Positions 11,045 to 22,445 are shown, numbered from the stretch's first letter. The stretch is 64,000 nt of DNA from Prorocentrum cordatum (GCA_963575745.1 CAUYUJ010008580.1:287039-351038); one strand, 5' to 3'. Numbers and translations: made by a program. Notes: generated by a model not told the origin, from the letters alone.

Positions 11045-11225
11045 TACTCCAGATTTCGTAATAAAGGGAGGGGGGTCTCATTTCGGGGGGGGTCTCTTCC
11101 AGGCTATCTTGGAGGTCCTGGGGGGTCTGGGGACGCTGTCTTGGAGGGTTCTCCCACGGGGGAGGTCTGAAATAGCTTGTCTTGGAGGGTCCAGACCCCC
11201 TCCCTTTTATTACGAGATCTGGAGC
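11045..11225. mobile_element. MITE-like element, family M6, with 10-bp target-site duplication
   Basis: The ends CTCCAGATTTCGTAATAAA and TTTATTACGAGATCTGGAG are inverted repeats continuing into AGGGAGGGGGTCT. The element is bounded by the direct repeat ACTCATGAGC at 11035-11044 and 11226-11235. It is 181 bp and non-coding. A 9-10 bp duplication is typical of Mutator-like transposons, so mobilisation by such a transposase is an inference. Confidence 0.82.
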
Positions 11226-13185
11226 ACTCATGAGCCAGGGTTGTTCCATCGCCCGCGCAACAGCACAGCAGCACGTCGGGCTGCGAGGCGTGCGAGTTTC
11301 GCTGCGGAGCGCTCGGCGCGCGGGGGTTGCGCAGGAGCGGGTGGAGCGGGGGCAGAGCGCCAGAAGCGGCGGGCGGGCGGTGCGTGGGCGTTGCGCACAC
11401 GCGCGCGTGCACGCGGGCGCGTCTGCCCGCGCGGCGGCTCGGCGACGGTGCGGCGGTACACGCGGGTCGTTGAAAGTAAGGATATTTTTGGGCTCCCAGA
11501 TCCCAGTCTACTTCGAGCGCCTTCCTACGTCAAGAATCGGCATGCGTTTGCTGTGTTTTGTTATTCTCTGCGAGGGCCTGGACACAGTCTGCTATATCCG
11601 CCTTCCTACTTCATGTTTCTACCTACTTCTTCCGACCGACGTGTACTTGGAGGGCAAAGTCTACCTCCTTCGAGAAACCGACGTCTGGGGCCGATGCCAG
11701 ATACCGCACTCACGTTCTAGCCACGAGCACCGTGGATGTCGCTCGATGTATGGACACATTCGGCATCGACAACGCGGCCGTTGCAATCGGCGCAGTGCAA
11801 TTTCGGAAACAGGATATATCAGTCTACGGCATGTTTGTTGTTCTGGAGACGGTCCCACATGGTGCTCCAAGGCGGCAGCGGCTGCGCGTGGCCGGCCGAC
11901 ACGTTTGCCGAGCAGGTCTCCGAAGTGTGTGCCGAAGGAGTGCTCGTGCGTCGCTTCGCTATCAGACGCACCGTGCAAGTGCATTTGGCCGAACTGACAG
12001 AATGAACGAATGCAAGTGAACAGTATGCCCACAGCGTTTCCTGAGGTACTGTTTACCTTCGCGTGCACGGTTACGGCATGCGGAGCAGGAAAGGAATGAT
12101 CCGCACCTCCACACGTGGTCTTCAGGAGACGTGGAAACACAAGCATGTTCATGTTGTTACCGCTGTCTTATTGTTGGGTGTGGCGTTGGAGTGGGCACGA
12201 ATCGACCACCCACGACCAGCAAGTCCAATGCAGATATAGACACCGTCTGGATGGGGGGTATGATTTGGCCGTCCAGCGCTTGTGAACGAAACCGGGGGCT
12301 CTGGTTCTGGACCCTGTAGCTATCCTGGCCGCGTGGGCGATAGCGTAAACGCACTGGCCAGTATCAGGCAAAGCGAGGCTCAAACAGGTGGTGCGCATTT
12401 AGTTTGCACCCAGCTCGCATTTGATACAACGAAATCTTCACATCGCGGCCCCGCTGGGTTCATGTGATCGGCCTCGGGCAAGGACGTCGTCGCCATGGCT
12501 AGTCGCGGCTCGAAACATTGACAAGATGGGCCCGTGAGTGGTCGGCCTGAAGCAGCCAACGACGGCGGCTGGATGATTGAAAATATGTTCTTGCTCCGAG
12601 CCTGAAGAAGCCGCAACCCGCCGCCACACGGTGGCCATTGTGGCACAAGGCCCCCCGCCTGGCCCAGGCGTGGGGGGGGGGGGGGAAGCGCGCCCGCGGC
12701 CGCTGCCACGGAAGGGCTGCCCCGTCGCCCCAGGCCTCGCCGCGGAGGGCCCTCCTCAAAAGGGCCCCCCTCGGCAGGAGTCCCCAGGGACACGGGTCCT
12801 GGACCCCGGGGCCTCCCCCCAGGACGAGCTCCTCGTCCCGCTCCTTTCCCTGACAGTCCCCCCCGGGGCCCGCGCGACGGCCCCTCAGGAGCTCGAGCAC
12901 GGCGAGAAAAACCTCGGGGCCCGCTCCCCTCGGTGACCCGTTTTCTCCTCTCCTGGCCTCGAGGAGGGCGCCCTGGCCGGCGGCGACAGCGCTGCCGGCC
13001 CTCGCGGAGCCCACGAGGCACAGCCCATGGAGGCCTACGGGCCGTGCGCGGCAGGGCCGCCGCGCCCCGGGCGCGCGCCGCCGCCGGCGCGGCGCCGGCG
13101 CCTCGGGCCGCGGGCGCCGCGGCCGCTGCCGCGGCAGCACGGCGGGCGCAGGGCCGGCGGCAGGGTGCGGCGGCCGGCGCTGGCA

Positions 13186-13530
13186 CCTCTTCCTCCTCCT
13201 GCTCTCTCCTCCTCTCTCCTCCTCCTCTCCTCCGCCTCCTGCTCCTCCTCCTCCTCCTCCTCCTCCCCTCCTCCTCCCCCTCCTCCTCCCTCCTCCCTCC
13301 TCCTCCCATCCCCCTCCTCCTCCCCCTCCCTCCTCCTCCTCCTCCTCCTCTCCTCCTGCTGCTCCTCCTCCTCCTCCTCCTCCTCCGCCCTCCTTCCTCC
13401 TCCTCCCCCTCCTCCTCCTCCTCCTCCTCCTCCTCCTCCTCCTCGCCTTCGCCTCCTGCTCCGCCTCCTGCTTCTCCTCCTGCTCCTCCTCCTCCGCCTC
13501 CTCCTCCTCCTCCTCCTCCTCCTCCTCGTC
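13186..13530. repeat. (TCC)n array
   Basis: Long TCC tract with CTCC and GCC interruptions. It sits directly before a copy of the dispersed repeat at 13553. Confidence 0.93.
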
Positions 13531-13552
13531 GAACCGACCCTCCGCCCAGCTG

Positions 13553-13745
13553 CCCTGATGCGCCCGTGTTGAAGCGCAGCGCGTGCCGTGTTCCGAGCGT
13601 CCGCGCGAGCAAACGCTGCGCGTCGGCTCGGTCTGTGCTGGCCTACATTTGGGCGAACGTATCGCAGCGGAGCTACGTTTGCAGTCTACGTGCTGAGCTC
13701 AGTGTCTATACGCTGCGTGTTGCGTGTTGCGTTTCGGGGCAGATA
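13553..13745. repeat. Dispersed repeat, copy 2
   Basis: Homologous to 3119-3310 (shared CCCGTGTTGAA, TATCGC, ACGTGCTGAGCTC, GTTGCGTTT). This copy is more GC-rich than the first. Confidence 0.65.
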
Positions 13746-14199
13746 AAACCCTCAGATCTGGGCGTCGCATTTTTCCCGCAAGGGGCGATGTTGCCTTGTT
13801 TCGGGCCCTGGGACTATCACATATCGACTCGGCTCGAAAATCAAAGATGGGGTCTGGGGCCCCGGACGTGGTTTCTCTACCATGATGCAAGTCTTCGCGG
13901 CATCGGCTCTCAGAGCATCCCCGTCCCCACTGGGCCATGGAACCTCGGCCCCACCAGCCCGCCCTCCGGGATGGGGGCAGGCCCCGCGAGAAGCCCAGAG
14001 GAAGAGGCGCACACATCCCCACCTGATCGGGTGGGCAAGTCGGTCAGTGGGGCCGAGGCCACGACAGTGGGGATGGGAATTGGCCAGACGATGCTCAGGC
14101 ACTGCCCGTCTGGTGTCGGCGCTCACCGCGACAGCGCTGGGCAGCGCGCGGCTTCGGAGGCTCACGCGGCGGCAGGCTCGCAGGACCACCCCGCCGCCT

Positions 14200-14660
14200 G
14201 CGATCGAGGATTCAGTCGCCCTGCCAGACACGCCAGAGCGCAGTGGCCCCGGAGGGCGCCCTGGCGCCGCGCTGCACTGGATGCAGGTCAAGCTCATCGA
14301 GCAGGTGTCGCAGAAGGAAACGGAAAGACTGGGAATCAGTTTCAGTTTCGGGAAGGCGCGGAGGTGCCCAAACGGGGAGTACAGGTGCACGCTGAGCTGG
14401 ACAGGCCTCATGGGCGGTGGAAGGTCTGAGGCTGTTGGGGAAGGGCCCTCGAAGCTGGCTGCGCAAGCCGCGGCCAGAGTGAAAATGCTCGAGTTCCTGG
14501 GCGTCCTCCCAGAGCTCCCCGAAGGCTTCCGGGCCGGCTGCGACCTGCTGCACCAGGCCCTGGCGGACGGGCGCGTGGAGGAAGCAGGGGCACAGGCCCT
14601 GCAGCTCATGGACGGCTACCCACCAGACCAGGCAGGCTGGCTGTGGTTTAGCAAGCTGCC
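14200..14660 (+). CDS. Nested helicase gene, exon 1 seen: dsRNA-binding domain
   Basis: From 14281 the frame reads MQVKLIEQVSQK, then YRCTLSWTGL, then GEGPSKLAAQAAARVKMLE. This has the dsRBD layout: a beta strand with a conserved basic/aromatic stretch, then a GxG-SK-AA(Q/K)-AA helix that contacts dsRNA. About 50 further residues follow (FRAGCDLLHQALADGRVEE) without a recognised fold. The 5' border is not fixed. The frame is open upstream, and more exons may lie in 12.7-14.2 kb. The end is placed before an inverted-repeat element that starts at 14680. It lies about 950 bp upstream of a UPF1-like helicase exon on the same strand, so both are taken as one gene. Confidence 0.6.
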
Positions 14661-14679
14661 TGGGGCAAACCCCCGTCCT

Positions 14680-14864
14680 CCCACACCCCCTCGAGTCATG
14701 AAAAACTCACGACGGGAGGTTTTTCGCTATTTTTGGCCTCGGGGGGCCTTACCAGGCCTCGGGACTGCCAAACAACGACTCAGGACGAGAAACCGGTCCT
14801 GAGGAATGGGTCGGGACCTCTGGGGGTCGACGTTCTGACAAAATCATGACGTCGAGGGTCTGGG
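14680..14864. mobile_element. MITE-like element, family M3, copy 1
   Basis: The ends CCCACACCCCCTCGA and TCGAGGGTCTGGG are inverted repeats. Internal GTCATGAAAAACTCACGACG, ACCAGGCCTCGGG, GAGAAACCGGTCC and ACCTCTGGGGGTCGACGT are shared with 22505-22690. About 185 bp, non-coding. It sits in the intron between the dsRBD exon and the helicase exon. Confidence 0.78.
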
Positions 14865-15119
14865 CTCGTACCAGAGCAACAGCTCAGCAGGATCGAGGTC
14901 GAGTTTGAGACCCGTTCCAGTTCAGTGCCCTGTCTGAGCTGGCGCGGGTGTTTCACAAAAAGAGCCTCTCTGTCCGCAGACCCGTTGTCCCTCTGTTCAG
15001 TCGTCTGGGCGATCTCTTGTTTGCTCCAGGGCCTCACCGGGGCCTTTTGTGTCCTTCTTGTGAGCCTCTGGTTGGCCCGTTGGCGGCTGTATGAGGGGCG
15101 ATGGTGCTAACGAGGTCGC

Positions 15120-15475
15120 CCGAAGAGGCTCAATTGAACTAACTTGAGGACGTCTTGGCGGGTCTTGCGGTCGTCTTGGGGCCGTCTGGGGGCTGTCTTG
15201 GACCGTCTTGGGATTGTCTCGGGCAGCCTCGGGGGCTCTCTTGTGGCAGCCTCGGACGCAACGCATAACTTGACCCATTGATTGTTCAATGCGTTTGCCT
15301 CTTGGGGCCTGGCTGGAGGCCTCCTTCGGCGTTTCTTGGAGGCTTCTTGGGACCTCCTGGGCAGATTGGACAGATCTTGCAGCGTTCAGGGGGCTCGTTG
15401 GCCGTCAGGTGGTCTAGGGCGTTTTGCAGCGGTTCAGAAGCGGTCTTCGGTTGTCTTGGAGCCGTCTGGAGGCCG
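15120..15475 (+). repeat. Short stretch of the CTTGG decamer-type repeat
   Basis: Repeated GTCTTGG and CTTGGGGCC words, the same type as the large array at 18.5-21.5 kb. It lies in the intron before the helicase exon. Confidence 0.65.
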
Positions 15476-15613
15476 AAAATGGGGCCGGAAAGTAGAATCG
15501 CGATGTTCGGGCCCAGGTTGCGAGTAGGGTGTGTCGTCGGCCTTGAAAGCACTACAGAAACTGTACATGACAACCAACGAGCGTTCTAACACGCCCCTTT
15601 CAAGCAAGCGCAG

Positions 15614-17815
15614 TGGCGGATCTTCTTGCCTGCCACTCTCAAGGCCGCTGTTGCAGGGCGCAAGGGGCGTCTGGCGGACAGGCTGCTGAAAGCAGCGCAG
15701 GAGAGCGCGGTGGATGCCGGCGGCATGTCGGTCGGTCTTTGGGAGGCACTGCTGGACCAAGTGCAGGCGTCCACCTTGAGATACCGGCAAGCGGTGACCA
15801 GGGCTCTGCTGGACATCGGCAGGATCCCACTCTGCAGTGACGGCTTTCCCTCTGAGGAGGCCTGCACCTACTTCGCGAAGTGGCGTTGCTTGTTGGCGCT
15901 CGAGGGCTATGCCAGTGTGTTGGCAGGCATCTCGAGATTCGAGCATGAGCCGCGGGCGTGGAACAGCATCCTGACCGCATCGGTGCGCGATGCCCAGGAG
16001 ACCGAATCCAGCAACCAGATTGCCTTGACAGTTTTGGACTGGCTCGAAGACGACGGCTCTGAGCGTTCGAGCCCCTGGCCGGGCACCTACACACTGCTGC
16101 TCCCGCCTGAGGCGCTGGACCGGCCTGAGAGCGTGGCAGCTATCGCGGCCAGCCCCTCAATGGCGCTGCCTAAGGTAAGGTGGGATCACCCCAGGGCATG
16201 GTTGGGAATCTGCAACAGGGTGAGACGCACGCACCCCGCGAAGAGCAGCGCCGAGGAGCTGTGCATGTACGTCGACCGCGTGTCCTACGGCGTCGACGAC
16301 TTGGAGGACGAGGGCTCCAGAGTGTCGCCAGGCCAGCAGTATTTCGTGCTCAACATCTCCACTGGAACACCGCAGTGTCGGATGGTGGATGCCTTACACA
16401 AAGTCTGCGGAGTCAAGGCTCCGCTCTGGGGCGCCAGTGCGGCTGGGTCGAGGGCACAGGGAGCGGGCTACCACTTCTCGCCAGCGTTGCGGCAGATCAT
16501 CACGGGCTCGCCGGCGCAGTCGAAGACCGCTTCGGAGCAGTCTGTGTCGTTGGCCGCCAGATACGCCGCCAGCGAGATTATCCAAGGAGGCAGCGGGGAG
16601 CACAGCGGGCTGACATCGCGCCAGCGCTTCGCTGTCTCTCGGGCGGCACACATGCGGATGAGCCTGATCCAGGGGCCGCCGGGGACCGGCAAGACGCACG
16701 TGGCGTGCTGGATTGTTAACACTTGGCTCAAGCAGCCTGAAGGCGGGCGGATCTTAGTTGTGGCAGATTCGAACGTGGCCGCGGACAACTTGCACGATAG
16801 ATTGACGGCTGTGGGCGTCGACTGCGTACGCTTGGGACGCTCCAAGCAACTGGATGCTGCTGAGTACGGCAGTGACGAGATTCAGGCTGCCGCCAGGTCA
16901 GCCGAGGTTATCGCCACGACTTGTATCGGCAGCGGCATTGATATGATGAGGAGGTTGGGCCCTTTCAGTCGCGTCATCATCGACGAGTGCACTCAGTCGA
17001 CAGAGCCGGCTGTGCTAGTGGCTCTGGGGCATGGTTGCGAACAGCTCGTCGTCATTGGCGATTACGGCCAGCTGCCAGCCACCGTGCTCTCGGATGAAGC
17101 CCAGCGTGGCGGCCTAGCAGTCAGCTTCATGGAGCGGATGCTGACCGAGAACGGCGTCCAGTCGCTGGTGCTTGTCGAGCAACGCCGCATGCACAGCTCC
17201 ATTTCAGAGTTCCCCAGCAAGTTTTTCTACTACTCGAAGCTGGTGAACGCCGCTGACGACACAGAGCTGCCCATGATGCCTGGCTTTCCATGGCCGAATC
17301 CTGATTGCCGGGTGTGTTTCGTCGACACGTCTGGGGCGGGAAGCGTTGAGGACAAAAGTGGGTTCTCCTGGTTCAATGCGATAGAGGCCAAGATAGCCGT
17401 GGACGTTCTGGAAGGACTGTTCAAAGCAGGCATGAATCCAGATGACGTGTGCGTCTTGACACCATACGTCGCGCAGCGCCGCGCAATTCTTGGCGAACTG
17501 ACAAACAGGAAGTGGCGAGGATCGGTGCTGTCATCCGTGACTGTGGACACTATCGACGGCTACCAGGGCATGGAGAAGGACCTAGTAATCTTCAGCGCAA
17601 CCAGGAGCAATGTCAAGCGTGAGCTGGGTTTCGTGGCTGACGCTCGCAGGATGAACGTCATGCTCACCCGCGCCAGGCGTGGTGTCATTGTCGTCGGAGA
17701 CAGCGCGACCCTGGGGAACTGCACCTCCGCCGACTCGAAGTGGAGCGACTGGATCGAGTGGGTCGAGGGCAAGGAGTCGGTCGTGCGCTGCGCGCAGGGC
17801 TCTCTTCGGCTGCCC
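15614..17815 (+). CDS. Nested helicase gene: UPF1-like SF1 RNA/DNA helicase exon
   Basis: One open frame of about 730 codons. It starts after a GCGCAG acceptor with WRIFLPATLKAA, followed by about 330 residues of no recognised fold. The complete SF1 (UPF1/IGHMBP2/SETX-type) set follows: Walker A GPPGTGKT near 16671, motif II IIDECTQ near 16977, motif III GDYGQLPATV, motif IV-like QRRMH, motif V VDTIDGYQGMEKD and motif VI NVMLTRARRG. It is expected to unwind RNA or DNA using ATP. Motif III has Tyr where UPF1 relatives often have His. The codon-rich frame ends near WIEWVEGKESVVRC. The frame stays open to 18373, but that part runs through an inverted-repeat element and array DNA, and the WW exon that follows uses another frame, so an intron from about 17815 is likely. 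Confidence 0.85.
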
Positions 17816-17933
17816 CGGCCTGGCACCACGAAGGCCCACGGCGGCGGAGTGGCCCCGGCCCGGCCAGCAGCTGGCGATCGGCCACGGCGACCCGCGGAGC
17901 CGGCGGCGCCAGTGGCGGGCCAGAGCGAGAGGT

Positions 17934-18099
17934 CGGGTGTTGCCAGAAGTGCCCCTGGCCCAAGGTGCCCCCAGGATCTCCAAGGAGGCCCCCACGGCCT
18001 CCCGAGCACCCCTCACGAGGCCCAGAGGGCCCCAGGAGCTCCAGGATTGATCGAAGACCTGGGGGCGCCCTGGGCCAGGCGCACCTCTGGCGGCCCCCG
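17934..18099. mobile_element. MITE-like element, family M2, copy 1
   Basis: The left end CGGGTGTTGCCAGAAGTG then CCCAAGGTGCCCCCAGG pairs with the right end CCTGGGGGCGCCCTGGG then CCTCTGGCGGCCCCCG. It is 166 bp, exactly the length of the copy at 50143-50308. The flanking 7-mers GAGAGGT and AAGAGGG agree at 5 of 7 positions. It lies in the intron between the helicase exon and the first WW exon. Confidence 0.78.
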
Positions 18100-18136
18100 A
18101 AGAGGGGCGTTCGCCGCGAGGCTTGCTCCCCCGCAG

Positions 18137-18198
18137 GCCTCGAGCTGGCGCCTGGCTGGGGCAGCGCAGTGGATCCTGCGACGGGCAGGACGTACTAT
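18137..18198 (+). CDS. Nested helicase gene: first half of WW domain 1
   Basis: After the acceptor CCCCGCAG the frame reads LE then LAPGWGSAVDPATGRTYY, the first two strands of a WW domain (first signature Trp plus the aromatic pair). WW domains bind proline-rich or phospho-Ser-Pro peptides. The frame differs from the long frame of the helicase exon, so the two are separate exons. The second half is at about 22388. Confidence 0.68.
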
Positions 18199-18204
18199 CG
18201 AAGC

Positions 18205-18335
18205 TGCCCACGGCGGAGCACCGCCACCCCCATGCCTTTTGGAAGCGTTTCTGCGGTCATACGGCCAAGCCCTGGGCCGAAGTGTGGCCAAGCTATTGGA
18301 CCATGTGTTCCGCCAGCCGCCTCTGGGGAGCGATG
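18205..18335. repeat. Dispersed repeat unit (copy 1 of 3)
   Basis: CACGGCG, GCACCGCC, CCTTTTGGAAGCG and AAGCTATTGGACCATGTGTTCC recur at 19215-19350 and 20185-20310. It is non-coding repeat DNA that an open frame of the helicase exon happens to cross. Confidence 0.75.
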
Positions 18336-18344
18336 AAGGTATGG

Positions 18345-18470
18345 AGGGAAACTGGGGAGAGGAAGAGCAATGATGAGGAGATAAAGGAGATGGAGGAGAA
18401 GGAAGAGGAAGAGGAGAAGGAGGAGGAGGAGTAGGAGGAGGTGGAAAAGGAGGAGGAGGAGGAGGAACAT
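18345..18470. repeat. Purine-rich GGA/GAA tract
   Basis: Imperfect GGA and GAA units on the plus strand. Confidence 0.85.
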
Positions 18471-18479
18471 CAGACTGCC

Positions 18480-21400
18480 TCTTGAGGTCCTCTTTGGGCC
18501 TCATGGGGGCTCGTTGGGAGCCTCACTGGGGCCTCTGAGGGGCCTCTGAGGGGAATCTTGGGCCCTCTTGGGGTCGTCTCGGGTTTCTTGGTAGCTCTAA
18601 GTGACCTCTTGGCTTTCGGAGGTCGTCTTGGGGCTCTCTCGGGGCAGTCGTAGCTCCCTCTTTGGGGGCTGTAGGGCTATCTTGGAGGTCTATGGGGCCG
18701 TCGAGGGGCCGTCTTGGGGGCCTCTTGTGCCGTCTTGGGGCCCTCCTGCGGGCTTCTTGGAGGCCTCTCGGGCCATCTTGGCGCGATGTTGGGGGCATAT
18801 GGGGCCTTCTTGGTGTGTGGGAAATCCGAGACGGTGAGAACGCTAAAATCGTTGAGCAAAATGGTACCACAGAGTTCGGCCTCCTAGAGATCCTCTTGGA
18901 GCCCTCTTGGGGCGTATTGGGGGGCTCTTGGGCCGCCTGGAGGGCACCTTGGGCCGTCTTGGAGGCGTCTTAGGATTTTCTTGGAAGCCATCTAGGTAGG
19001 GCCATGTGGGCCGCCATGGAGGCATCTGGGAGACCATCTAGGGCTACCTCGGCCATCTTGGAGGCGATTTGGGCAACAAGAGATGTTTTTACGCGGCTTC
19101 CCGGGTGGCCAGCGCATTCGGCCGAAGGCTCTTAGGAATCTCAACAAAAGGACCAACAACTACCTAAAGTTCAGCACGCTGCGCACCCCTGTGGCGAACC
19201 GCAGGGGACGGTGGATCGAAAACGCCCACGGCGAATCACCGCCGCCCCCTGCCTTTTTGGAAGCACCTGCGCGGCCGAAAGTTGGGTTTGAGCTTGGCCA
19301 TGCTATCGGGCGACGCGTTCCCCGAGTGGGTTTCGAAAGCCTTCGGGGAGCACGAAGTCGGGCGAGCTATCGGACCAGGTGGTTTCCGAGCTTTCGGGCC
19401 TCCTGGAGGACGTCTTGGAGGGGTCTTGGGCCGTCTTGGAGGCCTCTGGCGGACCTTTTGGGCAGTCTGGGGCCATCTTCAGGCCATCTGGGGCCGTCTT
19501 GGGTGCACGTTAGGGCCATCTTCGCCGTCTTGGAGGCCTTCTTGGCCGTCTTGGAGGCATCTTGGAGGCCATCTTGGCCGTCTTGAGGGCCATCTTGGGC
19601 GTCGTGGAGGCATCTTGGGCCATCTTTGGGCTCCTGTTATGGGGCCATCTTGGGGGCCTCTTGGATCGTTCTGGGGCCATCTTGGAGGCTTCTTGGGCAC
19701 TCTTGGGGCGACCTTGATGAGCTATTGGGGCCGTCGGAAGGCCGAAAAGGAGCAAAAGCCAAAAGCCTTCAAAAATCAAAGGAAAAATAATTATTTAGAC
19801 CTCTTCGGGACGTCCTGGAGGAACTCTTGGAGGCCTATTGGGCCGTCTTGGAGGCCTCTTGGAGGCCTCTTGCGCCGTCGTGGGCCGTCTTGGGTGTTTC
19901 TTGTGTGAACTTGGAGGCATCTTGGACTCTCTTGGGCCGTCTTCGAGGCCATCTTGGACAAACTTGGAGGCCATCTTGGGCCATCTTGACCATCTTGGAG
20001 GCCATCTTGGAGCCGCCTGGAGCCTGAAAACCTTTTGCAACCACCTGTTACGCATCTCCGGCGGGACCGGCCGAAACCCCAGGGGGGGTTTTGGACAAGA
20101 ACCAAAACCAAAAGCGAAAGGGTCTAGCACGCCGGGCACCCCTGTGATGAATCAACAGGGGGCGGCGGATCGAAGACGCCTACGGCGAATCACCGCCGCC
20201 CCCTGCCTTTTTGGAAGCGCCTATGAGGCCGAACGTTGAGGCCAGACCAGCCAAGCTATCGGACCATGTGTTCCCCGAATCGGTTTCGAAAGCCTTCGGG
20301 GAACACGTGGGCATCTTGAAGGTCATCTTGGCCGTCTGGAGGCCATTTTGACCCTTTCGGGCATTCTTGGAGGACGTCTTGGAGGGCTCTTGGGCCGTCT
20401 TGGAGGCCATCTTGAGCGTCTTAAAAACCTCTTGGGCCGTCGTGGGGGCCTCTTGGGGCCGTGTCTTGGGCCTCTTGGGCGATCTTTGGGGGCACTTGGG
20501 CCGTCTCGGGCCGTCGGAAGGCAACAAAAAAAACAAATGCCACAATCCTTCAAAAACCCATGCGAAATCAATGATGTTTGCCTTTTCGGGCCTTCCTGGA
20601 GGCCCTCTTAGAGGCCTCTTGGGCCATCTCAGGGCCATGTTCGGCCGTCTTGGTGGGCTCCTGGTCCGTCTGACGCAGTCGGAAGCCGTTTGGGGGGCCT
20701 CTATGGGCCGACTTGGGGCACTCTTGGAATGCTCCAGGGCCGTCTTGGAGGCCATCTTGGGCGTCTTAAAGGCCTCCTGTGCCGTCTTGGGGGCCTCTTG
20801 GGGCCGTCTTGGGGCCCTCTTGAGCAGTTCTGGGGCCATCTTGGAGGCCTCTTGGGCGATCTTTCGGCGATCTTTGGGGGCTCTTGGGCCGTCTCGGGCC
20901 GTCGGAAGGCCGAAAAGAAGCAAATGTCAAAATCCGTCAACAAATTTAGGAAAATCTATGTTTTTGGCCTCTTCTGGCCTTCCTGGAGGCCCTCTTGGGG
21001 GCCTCTTGGGCCGTCTTGGGCCAGCTTCGAGCCAACTTCGGCCATCTTGGTGGGTTCCTGGCAAGTCTGACGCCGTCGGGAGCCGTCTTAGGGGCCTTTC
21101 TGGGCCGACTTGGGACCCTCTTTGGGCGCTTCGGAGCTGTCTTGGAGGCCATATTGGGCGTATTGGAGGCCATCATGGGCGTGTTGGAGGCCTCTTCGGC
21201 CGTCTTGGGGCCCTCTTGGGGCCGTCTTGGAGGCCACTTGGGCCGTCATGGGGCCCTCTTTGGGGCCTTTTGGGCGATCTCGGGGCGATCTTGGGAGCCT
21301 CTTGGGCCGTCTTGGGCCGTCGGGAAGCCGAAAGGGCGCAAATGCCAAAATCCTCCGAAAACTTACGGAAAATCAAGGATTTTGGCCCCGTCGGGCCTCG

Positions 21401-21560
21401 TCGACCTCTTGGAGGCCTCTTGGGCCGTCTTGGAGGCCTCTTGCGGGCCTTTTGGGCCGTCTTAGACCATACTTAGGCCATCTTGGGTCGTCTTGGATGC
21501 ATGTTGGGACCATCTTGGCCGTCTTGGACGCCATCTTGGGCCAACTGGAGGAAACAGAGG
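18480..21560 (+). repeat. Decanucleotide-like array (CTTGGAGGCC / TCTTGGGCCG)
   Basis: Over 3 kb of degenerate 10-bp words, such as TCTTGGAGGCC, TCTTGGGCCG and ATCTTGGCCG. An AT-richer unit (GGAAGGCCGAAAAG, AAATGCCAAAATCC, a short spacer, TTCCTGGAGG) is inserted near 19735, 20515, 20900 and 21325, giving a higher-order spacing of about 400 bp in the second half. Open frames through it read as LGGLLGRLGG-like peptides and are not genes. A reverse-complement array lies at 55.7-58.1 kb. Confidence 0.85.
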
Positions 21561-22387
21561 CACGACGGATGCATTTTGAGCGCCTTTCCGGGTGGCCGGC
21601 GGGACGTGCCGGAGCCCCAGGGGGAGTTCTTTCGGAAAAAGAGCCAAAACCCAAACCGAGAGGATTTAACACGCCAGGCACCCCTTTGATGAATCGACAG
21701 GGGGCGGAGGATCTAGTGACCTTCGGCCCATCCCGCCACCGCGTTCGGTAGCAACTCATTGGAGCCTCGTATGCCCTCGCACTTCCATCTTTTAGAGTGC
21801 ACTAGCGTGCAATAGCGTCTGGCAATCGATGAATGCGTCGATTGATCGTCTAGCCTCGATTTAGCGTCGATTAGCGTCAAGCAGCGTTATTCGCAAGAGC
21901 CAGCCAGATGACATAGGAGGCTCCCAGGGGTTTCCACAGACGCGCCCTGGTTGTAGGTCAGAGGCCTCTCGGCTCGTCGTGGGGCTCCTGCGGGCCAAGC
22001 GAGCTCCTGCGGGAAGACGTCCTCGGCCCGCCGGGGGGGCACAGGAGATCTGCAAAAATCTGAGTCCCGGGCCTTCTAGGAAAAGATCCCCAGAATTTCG
22101 GACTGAGGCTCCGTGGATTTCTCGGCGGTGAGCGAGGGGGGCGAAGCGAGAAGGAGGAGGTCGTCGCAGAGGGCGGCGGGACTTCTCAGAAGCGCTCGGG
22201 CCTTCTGAGAAGTGCTCTGCGTCTTCGGGGAAGCGGGGAAGGCCCGGGGCACTTCTCAGAAGGTCGGGTGACTTCCGAGCCGTCTGAACAGGCCTTCTCC
22301 TCATCGCTTCCCCCCCGAGCTCTCCGCCGAATAGAGCAGGGGACCTGAGGACCCTCCAGCGCGGGCTCCGCTGGCGCGGTGGCGGAT

Positions 22388-22445
22388 TTCAACAGTGCCT
22401 CGGGCGAGACCAGCTGGAGCCAGCCGGCGCCGTCGACCACCTCCG
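22388..22445 (+). CDS. Nested helicase gene: second half of WW domain 1
   Basis: The frame FNSASGETSWSQPAP completes the WW domain begun at 18137-18198: strand 3, the TSW signature and the closing proline. The acceptor is not clear. The nearest AG would add about a dozen codons before FN, so the border may use an unusual signal or lie elsewhere. Intron length would be about 4.2 kb, including the CTTGG array. Confidence 0.55.

Larger units (their letters stand above)
9651..14199 (+). other. First part of the 22-kb GCN1 intron, no confident exon
   Basis: Contains a short TA array (10007-10032), two inverted-repeat elements (10582-10752 and 11045-11225), a 113-bp AT-rich island between 43-bp direct repeats (10757-10956), unique sequence of unknown role at 11480-12480, a very GC-rich stretch at 12690-13190 that might hold upstream exons of the nested helicase gene, and a TCC tract at 13186-13530. 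I could not recognise a protein in any frame. Confidence 0.45.

Noticed and set aside
12380-13612. Minus-strand open frame of 410 codons
   Set aside because: It is made of poly-E and poly-R from the TCC array plus GC-rich sequence; no domain, and it opposes the local gene.
20367-21476. Plus-strand open frame of 369 codons (LGGLLGRLGG-like)
   Set aside because: It follows the CTTGG decamer array, which lacks stops in most frames; similar frames exist in all readings of both arrays.
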